Origin: Mesocentrotus franciscanus
Lineage: Eukaryota; Echinodermata; Echinoidea; Camarodonta; Strongylocentrotidae
Assembly: GCA_037976565.1 (NCBI GenBank)
Contig: CP137682.1
Span: 27,119,714 to 27,183,713, forward strand
Length of the DNA stretch: 64,000 nt
Direction: 5' to 3'
Both the position numbers and the translations under genes were made by a program. How positions within the stretch are numbered: position 1 is the stretch's first letter; every line of letters starts with the position of its first letter. Shown piece by piece: positions 51,502 to 61,835 of the stretch. The notes beneath the pieces were generated by a model. That model did not search any database, was not told the DNA's origin, and saw only the letters and a program-made list of their open reading frames with translations.

Positions 51502-52046
51502 TAATAGCAAACAGCCCAAACAGGCTATTGACTTTCCACTATTCCCAAATGAGGATTTTATCGCTATTGTCATTGTCGACGGAGAGCGCATAAGCACAAT
51601 ATCAATGTGCCATCACGTGTTGGGACAAAACGGAAAGTTCCATCATCAAATACATTATCTCTTTGGGGAATGTTATCGCCTGACTAACGTAAAATCTATA
51701 CGTTCAAAGCTTGAGATTTTTGAATGATTAAGTGATAACATTAACACCGACAAAGAATTCGTGCTCGATCAGGAGAGGAATTTCCATTGCTGCAACACTT
51801 GCTGACAAATTTGCGAGTGCGCCCCTGTCTTCTATGCTAGGAAAATAGGGGTACAACACTAATTTGGCGATAGTGGAAAACCGATACGCTTGTAGGTCCT
51901 TGAAATATGATTCAGCTCTTACTTGAAGTTGATATTGATTTCACGTTTCTCCCTTCTAGTAACTGATCAGTGAGAAAGCAGACGAACGGTCACAACGGTA
52001 AATGTTTGAACGCAGCTCTGCAAAACTTTCTACTCCTGCCTTTCAG
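51502..52046. promoter_or_regulatory. Upstream region between the hAT-like element and exon 1
   Basis: About 550 bp separate the 3' target duplication of the hAT-like element from the first coding exon. No clear TATA box or other core motif was recognised. It must hold the proximal promoter unless a 5' UTR exon lies beyond the transposon. Confidence 0.3.
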
Positions 52047-52089
52047 AGCGTGAAATCTCCAGATACGGGACATCAGACCGGATCAAAAC
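52047..52089 (+). other. Putative 5' UTR part of the MSP130-related first exon
   Basis: A strong pyrimidine tract plus CAG ends at 52046, like a 3' splice site 43 nt before the ATG. This suggests an upstream untranslated exon. The nearest GTAAAT donor (51998) would give an intron of only about 50 nt, so the true donor may be farther upstream. Confidence 0.4.
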
Positions 52090-52315
52090 ATGGATCATAT
52101 TTTGCATAGACGTTTAAGAAAGCTGCTTACCTCAATCTGGTTAGTCTTACTCACAGTCTCCTTATCAGCTGCTCGCTTCACCTTGAATCCTATTTCAGTG
52201 CTTTATGTACCATATCAATTTGACGCAACGACTGGGGAAGGACTCTACGGTCTTGTCAAAGGGCCATCAGAACAGAGCAGCTATGATTATAAGAATCATT
52301 TACTCTATATAGCAG
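52090..52315 (+). CDS. MSP130-related exon 1 (residues 1-75)
   Basis: Starts at the only ATG that precedes a signal peptide. It encodes MDHILHRRLRK, a hydrophobic core, then the family N-terminus ending HLLYIAG. Donor is CAG|GTAAGA, phase 1. The ATG context (AAAACATGG) has A at -3 and G at +4, a good eukaryotic start. Confidence 0.9.
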
Positions 52316-55300
52316 GTAAGACCACGAGCTCACTTTGATACTGACAGAGATCAAGACATATATTACCCGGCAGACCTTATATTTTGTAATACATATCCAT
52401 AATTATGTACCACGTGCAGACGTTATATATTGTTGGAACAAAATGGTATTGAAATAGATACAAATGCGGTCGCAATATTGTCTAAAATGAAGTTGGTAAG
52501 TACTTTTGGCAATTTATATATTGGTAGCAATCCCCCGGTCTATTAGGGACTTCTCAGAATCGACATTTACAGAAGTGGTACGAAGGATCGCTATATCGAA
52601 GGTCCAACAGACCGAGGTCCCGTCAGATTTGTATGTATTTCTTAGTTGTTGTATGTCTTGTATAACGTTAAGGTGATAGCAGCAATTCTCTCTGTGAAAT
52701 CGTTTAATATCAAAGATTGCAAAGAATCATAAAGCCTACATGGCCTAGATGCGTTGAAACGTTTTATGCAGCCCTAAAAACAACTGGGGAACCGCTATCA
52801 AAAAGTTCTACACTTTCTTCCCCTTTCTTAATGACGTGTCCACCAGGTGACACCTACGTTCAAATCGCCAACATCAGCGACGCCGCCAACCCCGCCATCA
52901 TTCACTCTCGCCCGGTCAGGTCCTCGGTCAACGATATTGAAGTGTGTGGAGACTATGTGGGCTACCTGGAGAATGGCATTGCTCACAAGAATGCACAGGG
53001 TATGCTGCACCTGCTGCGCGCCTACAACATCAACAGCCGTAACTGGACAGAATACTTAGAGATCCCAGGTGAGGCAATTAACAATGTGACCCCCTCCCCC
53101 CCAAAAAAGCTGATTCCCACGTAAAAGAACTGAAATGGATGCATGTCTGTATTGATCAATACATACATATTTTACGATTCATTGCACTAATGACGGTATG
53201 ATTACATGGAATCATCCATAATGCTCATGTCTTTAAAAGAAATTACTAAGACTCTCCATAATTTGAATAGACGCAAAATTGATAAATGCCTTTACGTGTT
53301 GAAGCAGTTTATATTCTAGAGGCCTTTTCATCGAGGCTTTACTAACAAATTGAAAGTGTTGATCAACAACGACATTTATCTCGCCCCACAAACGGCCTTT
53401 TGTCGCTATTGTCTGAACATTACCGACAGGGGCGAATGAGATCAAGATGCCACCATCACTTTATTGCAGGTGTCGAGCCAATATGGAAAATTTACATGCC
53501 ATCAACTACAATGCCTTTTAAACAAACTATATTAACATAATATTTTATATTCACAGGATGAACTAATGAATTGGCAATGAGGGATTCATTGACCAAAAAA
53601 TCTAGTGATCACACTTCTTACAAAGAATTTTGTTCAATCAAGACTTAAGAAGGATGTATCTCATCGCTTCTAACAGCGCGTGGTAGGTAATGGTACTAAT
53701 ATGCGCCCCCGTCGGCAGTGTTCAGACTAATAGCCATGAAGTGATTTTTTTTTTTGGGGGCAATAATGAAAAGTCGATACCATTTTAATGTTAAAAGGAA
53801 TAAGTATTTCAGTGCACACTAACTTTTCCGTTTTATAAGACCACTCAAGGTACTACAATGTAACACTTGTCCGAATCAAAATATTTATTACACGAGATTA
53901 ATGATTTGTTTATTGGCGTCATTTTCTTCTCGAAGTCGGCAGCGTTCCAGACATGCTATACTTCACCAAGGACTGTCAAACGATCGTGGTCGTCAACGAA
54001 GGCGAGTACGGTCCAACCGATGTGCCTGGTGTGTTCATCGACCCCGAAGGGACCGTCTCTATCATTAGGCTTGATAGCGGTAGCAGCGAGGGGTATACCA
54101 TCAACCATCTCAACTTCACCGCCTTCAATGAACGGTATCAATAACCAACCTGTTCTGTCTATGAATAGTATTGACTACTTTTGAAAGGCACGGTTAAAAC
54201 TATTGACCAAGGTGATCCCGAAACTGTCCATTGTTAACCTCATGTCCATTTATTACGTCCTTGTGTTGTACGCACAAATAGAAACTATGCCGGGTTAATA
54301 TTTTCCGCTAATGCTACGGTCACAAAGGTCCGTACGAACGATAATTTCATACGAATCTCCCTGTTTTTCCATTGTCTTCCCGAATTTTCATTGTCTGAAA
54401 ATCGTTAGTACGGCGTTCGTAGCAGTTCGTAATGGCATTTGTGACCGAGGCTTAAACTGCCCAGCATGCAATCAGTACATGAATGTCATGTCTGTAGTGT
54501 CGACCTATAAGAGTCCTAGAATCTTGATATGCGGTATATAACATGAAATATTGGGCGCTAAACAAGTTTGACTACAGTGTGGACCTAACACTTTCTTAAA
54601 CCAACTCAAGGCAAGGAAGGAAATTGACCAGCTTTACTCGAAGCCTCACTTCTTTTCTCACTCTTCATCTCGCTTTTTTTCTTCTGTCTATCCATGTTTC
54701 ACTGTGTATAATGTGGGCAAGCTTGTCCTCTCTGTTCCAAGATATATAACAGGCCCACATCTTTTCACTTTTGCACTTTTGAATTCCATTTAGAAAATTG
54801 ATATAACCGCACAAATTCCGATGAAGGATACAATTTTCCTTGTACATTTTTCTTTTTTGTATCATGTGTTTGGATCGGTGTCGGGGATAGACAGAGGAAG
54901 GAAGAAATATTGAGAAATATGTGAAGATCGCATATGTAGATATATGATTTAGGAGTAATCGTGTACAAATCAAAATCAGTTTTCGTGTGTTCCGAGGAAC
55001 ACAGAGTGAAGACAGAAAATATTCCAAAATCAGAGATACCATGGAAGTTTCACAGAACAACTCAGTCACAAGAACTTTCACGGTATTCTTGCATTACAAA
55101 GGAAAATATTTGATTGAATAAAATTCGACACTGTCACCCTGACGGGGAAGTCAAAGTGCAAGGATCTCATGATATGATGTTTATTCTAAAATCAAATCTG
55201 GTATAGTTTAGCATGTCTAAAAATCAAAGAAATAGTTGACCTAGATTAGGGGAAAGATGAATGCAAAGCTCAGACAATCATCGGATAGCAGATGCCTCAA

Positions 55301-58300
55301 GAATATCAATGACCCTGTGAACTGTTTGTGATTTTAGTTCAACGACATGGTGCTACAGCATCGAAAATATGAGAAGCCGGATAAAAATGAGAGGCGAAAT
55401 ATCGTTCACGATATGTTTTAGAATGTTCTAGATGATGTTGTTGAGGGATGGGATTTGGTAAGCAGTGGTAGGAGAGATGTAGATGATTCTGAAAACGTGA
55501 CTACGTTTATTAAAAAGTGCTTGGGTCGGTTGTAACTTATAAAGCGCTTTATACGAACAGTTATCATTGATATTATTATTATTATTCCGAAAATGTGTCG
55601 GAATATGTATTAAACTAAAACACAATTTATTTCAGATCTACACTTTGGAAAGAGTACAGGAAAACTTTACTACCCTCCTTTTGTTGAACAATGCGCCATC
55701 CGAAGAAACAAAGGAAAATGAGTAGAAAAATAATTGAAAGAGTAAAAGTGAAAAATAAAGAAAAAGAAGAAAGAAAGAAAGAAACATTGGAATGATTATA
55801 AAAAAAAAAAGACCTGACACAATCAAAGGAAAACAAGGAGGCAATCTAAAATAAAATCTATACACCGTCTGACATGGCATGGTCATCTCACTTATGTATC
55901 ATCATTTTTGTTATTTATCATGATTATGTTAAATGTTTGCCGTGATATTATGTGTTCATTCTTTTTAAATATAACACAGAGCAGCTGAATATGAAGACAA
56001 AGGAGTCAGATATTCATTTAAAAATTCCACCTTCTCTCAAAATCTGGAGCCGGAATACGTCGCCATTAGTTCAGATGACTCAACAGCATATATTTCGCTG
56101 CAAGTAAGTTGTTTTACTATCAGAGAGTTTTTCAAACCGTCTTGTCTGTAATAATTTTTTGCCCTGATATGCATCTAATATGACCTTACCGTTTTAAGTT
56201 TGATAGCAATTTCTAGACATTATCGGCATTTTACCTTCAAATATTTAGATTTTATGCCATTCTACACATGATTAATGTATTCTGTGAATGTCAAAGACCA
56301 CATGTGTTAGAATATAGAAAAGGAAATGTATCAAAAGGAATTAACCCCAGTACACCTATCACACAACCCACTAGAACAGCAACCAGGGAAACTACCCTCG
56401 GACAAATGCTCTTTGAATAATTCATAAAATCCAACCACATCCCCCTTCGTGTAATTAACTTAAATGTAGTTTTCAGTGGGTAATTTTCTTAGAGGATCTT
56501 TGAATGATATTTTGGTAGTCCTAGGGAATAGCTGTTCGGTTGTAGGTGTTCGACATGATCGAGTACTTGTTCCACGGAGGGTATTTCCCCGGGGGTTGGG
56601 GAAGTTGTTCTAGGATTAGAAAACTGGAGAACAATTGTAATAAACATGTTTGAGTCAATGAAATCACAATTATAAAGAAACTGATGACCCATTACAAAAA
56701 ACGTTGTTTGCATCTAGGAAAACAATGCCATCGCAGTCATCAATATTGGAACTGAGACGATAGAGGAAATTTACAGTCTTGGATTGAAGTCTTGGAAAAA
56801 TCTTAATCTGGATGTTAGTGATAGAGATGGAGGTGATCATATACAAATCCCAAGATCGAATTTTATTTTATTTTTGTTCCAGTTATTTAGCTATTGTTAA
56901 GTCTTTTGGTCAATAATTCATTTTCTCCTTCATAATAGTTCATTTTCTCCTTCATTTTATCTCCGGGAAATTGGTATCCCTTGTCAAGGAGACCAATTTC
57001 CTGGAGATAAATTTCCGGGCATGATAGTCGAAAGATTGTTGTCCTATTTTTTTATTTTTTTATTTTTTTTAATTTTTTTTTTTTTACTTCGGTTGAAAAT
57101 GAATTATTGACCAAAATACTTAACAATAGCCTTGAACAACTACCGCGGAAAGCCACCACATAATTCAATCATTCCTATTGGCTAAGAGTAGTTGTGCTAG
57201 GCGGTAGTTGTTTCAGGGGGTAGTATGCTGTCCATGGGAAGTTTAATGAGGGCGATAGTACGATAGTTTCTAGTAGTCCTAAAGCCATGATACAGCAAAC
57301 AACAATGTATAATACCTGGGAAATTTCGAGACGTTCGATATCATTTAGCACTATTTGATATGCAAAGGGTGATTCGAGCATCGATAAAACCTTTTCAAAA
57401 CTGATAATAAAATTGAAAGTTAAAGGAGTATTACAAAAAAATGCGTATTCGTACAGCTAAGATAAACGAAAACAAAAGGTCGAAATATATTTACGAACAA
57501 TAAAGAATCAAAAATGATTATTGGGAAACCCATTGGTACTTAAAGTAATTCAATCCTCTATGGCTTGAAAATGCTCAGGCCTGTAAATATTTACTCTCCT
57601 CATAATGTAAGCAAAGTAACTTTTTGTTTCAAGGGCATGAGGATGGGGGGTCGATAATGCCTAGTTTTCCAATTCAGACTCGCCTTTGCCCTTACCTATA
57701 TCACATGTTCTACTATTTTTTTTTTAACTCTTCAATATTTCAACTTTCGTTATCTTGGTAGGAATTGTCTTCCGCAATTACGACATCTACAGTATGTATC
57801 AGCCCGATGCCATCAAATACTTTGACGTCGGTGGGACTGGATATATAGCAACCGCCAACGAGGGCGCTACTGTAGAATACCAAACGTGGACTGAAGAAAA
57901 GCGCGGGAAGTCGCTCGTTGAAGGTAATAACATGTAACCCCCATTTTTGTCATCATGTAGACGTACAAAGCGGGGAAAAGGCTCGGGGTTTAAACATGAC
58001 CAATATTCGGTTAGCTGCCTCTTCATTTTTATTACTGGTAGTCCTATGGTCTATATATACATGTTCATTTTATCTACTGTAATTTAATGACAAAGCTACA
58101 TGTTTACCATAATATAATGTCAACAGAGTGCTAAAATGTCATGCATAACATCCCTCTCTTTTTAGAGTAAAAGCCTATAATTTTAATGAACGTGGTTCCT
58201 TGTAATTTGTCTTCATATATTTTCTCTTTACCTTTGTAAATGTAGATGGTCTGGTTTGGGGTGAATCTCCCCTTATATCTGCATTGAATGATACATCGAA

Positions 58301-61300
58301 ACTAGGTGAGTCAACAAAAAGCAGGTCGCACTGAGATCATATAGCATACAATCAGTTATTTTCGTATTAAGCTATTAAAGCAGCAAGCACTGACACACAA
58401 ATTTCTCGAAAAAAACTAGTAAGTTTACGTTTTATTTCCACATTTGGTACATGTGAATAGGAAGCATCATTGAAACATCTCTGGCCGTTTCATTATCTTT
58501 ATTGTTTTTGTATTATTTTTGTCTACTGTCAGCTAGCTAGAGTAACGTTGAACCTATAATGTTATAAACATTGTTGATATTGAAAATAATATCGCTAGTA
58601 CTATTCGTTTGTCTCGCAATGTATGGTCAACAAGGGATCTAAAAGATCATGACGTTTCGTGCGCCGATTCAACACTTCGTCAGGTGATAAAATTTAATGT
58701 AAGCAAGCGTCTTTTATCACCTGACGAAGTGTTGCAGCGGCGCACGAAACGTCGTGATCTTTTAGATCCCTTGTTGACTATACATTGCGAGACAAACGAA
58801 TATCACTAGCGATATTATTTTCGATACTACATCCGTAATGAGTAATATATTTAGTATTGTTGTTTTTGTAATAAAGCGAGCAGCATTATGTAAAAGCTCA
58901 CGCATGTTCACTTATTAACTTGTGCTGTTAACAGAGTATTTTCGTCTCCCGACTTATTGTTTTCTTTCACTAGGTCGTCTAAAATTCAGCCAATACGAAG
59001 GCATCAATGCTTCCAGATTCGGGAAAATCGACCAGCTTGTTTTCTACGGTGGTCGAAGTATATCCATCCGCAAAGCTAGTGACCTTTCATTGGTGTATGA
59101 CACTGGTGACGTCATAGAGGTCAAATCATCACAAGAATTGACAAAAGTTTTCAACACAGACACGAAGCCTATCTCCGGTACTCCGGAGGGCTCCGCAGAT
59201 ACACGCTCTGACGATTATGTAAGCTACATTATTCTTATACCTGTTACACGTACACAAGGCGTCGTTTGCTGATATAGAACTACGTCGGTCACTTGTGTGG
59301 TCTTTGACACGCCTTATGAGAGTGACAGTGGCAAACTGAATAGTCAAAATTTCCATTGAATTTCTGCTGCATGCACTATTTCCTTCACAGACTTGGTTAG
59401 GGCAGGTAGACCGATTGGCGTATCATTTGTAACGAGTGACCTTCATAAAAAAAAAAGCATAACATGTTACGCCAATTAATGTTTGTTGAACGATCATATT
59501 GCACTAAAGAATATCGGGTACCTAATGTCTTTGAAGAGTACGTTTGTGACAGTGCGCTGGATTCGAGCCCCAACCCCTCGATTGGAAGTCTAGAGTGTAA
59601 AACAAGAAACGGAGACGCCGACAGGCACGTAAGACCGATTTATAACCCCCACGCTTGGACCCAATCGGACACTTTGATAATAACGAACAAACCAACTTTG
59701 ACATAATTTTTTTGGTCTCAATGTCAGCCTATCTTTCACTCTTGTCTCCTTATGCCAGGGACCAGAGTGTGAATCCCTGGCGTTTGCTGAGGTCAACGGG
59801 ACCAGACTTCTCTTTGTAGGAATCGAAAGATTGTCCGCCATTGCTATCTTCACATTCCCTTCCGGGTCAGCGGTACCAGAGTTCGATAGTTTCTACCGAG
59901 CTGGTGGCACCGATAGGTCATATGATCAGCTCTTAATAGACATGGAAGTTGGTGACTTGGATCCAGAAGATATAAAGTGAGTAAGATTCAAGAATAAAGA
60001 AATACCTATGGATTAAAGATTACAGAATTTGAATAATAATAATAATAATAATACTCAGTTTTTATATAGCACTTATTACAATCACTAAGCGCTTCCAAAC
60101 TTGGAGATTATTACCCCGGCTTTAGCTGTGCTGCCATTACGGCGCTCTAGCATTTCAAAGAATTAATTCCTGCCAGGTACCCATTTACATCACCTGGATT
60201 GAGTGTGGCAAATGTAGATCAATGTCTTGCCAAAGGACATTAGTGCCGCGGCGGGTCTCGAACCACGGACCTTGTTATCGACAGTCCGGCGACTTAACCA
60301 CTCGACCACGGCACCTCAGGGATCTCATGAGAAAACTTCTGCCTAAAACTGAGTTGCTGATACTATTCGCTCGTGCGAATTGAAACAAAAAGTGTCATAT
60401 ACACTGTTAGATAAGGAAAACAACAAGTAAATTTGTTTGTAAATTAAAATTGTAAAGGGGCGAAAATAATGTACATGTTTTTTTCTGAAAATTTCCCATA
60501 ATTCAACTGATAGATATAATTGCATTACGTATTAACCAATTTAACATTTTTATTTTTTTTTACCAAAAGATATTCATATACCGATCCTACCCTGTAATTT
60601 TAGTAGAAGAGTAAAATAATTTCACACGTGGGAAAATAAATTTCTCTCTGAAAAGTCAAAATATAATTTGGCATTCCTTTCAGGTTTCTACCATATGAGA
60701 AGAGTCCTACAGGAAAAGATTTCCTCATCGTCACAAATAACATCGCAGGAACTATTGCCTTCTATGATGTTGTAAATAGTAAGTATTTTTTATATATCTT
60801 ATCAATATTTTACCTGACTGCCAAAATCGCCAAGAAATGAACTATTACGCTGTAGACAGGTAGCAAATGTAACCTGATACCGAAAGGGAACATCAAAACA
60901 GCACTATAGCGCATCTACGATTTGGAATCTTTCGGATGTGATGTTTTACAAATGAAGATGCTCACATGTGTTGGTCAGAAAATGCAATGTACGGGTTTGT
61001 TTCAAATTTTCTGTGGTCTTATTTTACATAATCATGAAAACAAATGTTTCGTTATATGTCTTGCCATATGAAGTGCATATTTGTTTCTAGTACATATTGC
61101 TTCCTAAAGATAAACCTTTAGTACAAAATACAACTTTTAGGGCTAATCACACATTACCGATATTAACGTATATATATGTAACTATATATATATATATAAT
61201 CGGTCTATGGAGATAAGGTATTGGATCCGAAGAAAATCGTTACTAATTAATACCTTTGCTACATATACAAATTGTATGTTTACCGTTGATATGTGGCCGA

Positions 61301-61794
61301 CCCGTGACCCGATAAACGTTGCAAAATGATGAACACAATTTTTCACCATGTTCCACAATCAAACAGCAGATGGCAGCAGTACGACCAATGCTCCAGATGA
61401 TTATACAGATTTGGACTCGACTACCAGTATGACAACAGCAGTTTGATCTGCTAGCTAGAAAGACACATCCTTGCTTCGGCTGTACATGTACATGCCTACC
61501 CATCTATGCTTTTCTGACACTCCTTTCCAGAGCACGCAAAACAGGCTAAATATACATGAAGATAAATCACACATAACATCATTAACAATTCAATTCAATT
61601 CAATTCAATTTTTTTGATTAAAATCCAAACAGATAGGATCATTCTCAATGTTTTTATTTTATACAATATTGGATAACAAATGTCATAATTAACATGTTTA
61701 TAAAAATGGGCGGATTCAGGATTCTATATTTCTGACCAGGAATGGAAGGGGGGGGGGGGAAACAGTTCTAAACATTGCGATAAGCCTCCCTCAA

Positions 61795-61835
<41 letters not shown>

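Larger units (their letters stand above)
58582..58822. mobile_element. Head-to-head Penelope-like termini forming a large palindrome (intron 7)
   Basis: Two ~110-bp arms (58582-58691 and 58712-58822) are near-perfect reverse complements around a ~20-bp spacer. Each arm contains the CTGACGAAG...GAAACGTC block typical of Penelope-like retroelement ends. It is inside the MSP130-related gene between exons 7 and 8. No reverse transcriptase is present. Confidence 0.7.

Noticed and set aside
52717..53124. 135-residue frame starting in intron 1
   Set aside because: It contains exon 2 but reads through intron sequence on both sides. The splice-consistent exon 52847-53068 explains the conserved part.
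58609..58809. 66-residue frame in intron 7
   Set aside because: It is the palindrome read as protein. The DNA symmetry and ribozyme-like motif explain it better.
60240..60315. Functional tRNA gene on the minus strand
   Set aside because: A and B boxes are good, but the anticodon stem is broken and the sequence continues into the SINE body and (ATT)n tail.
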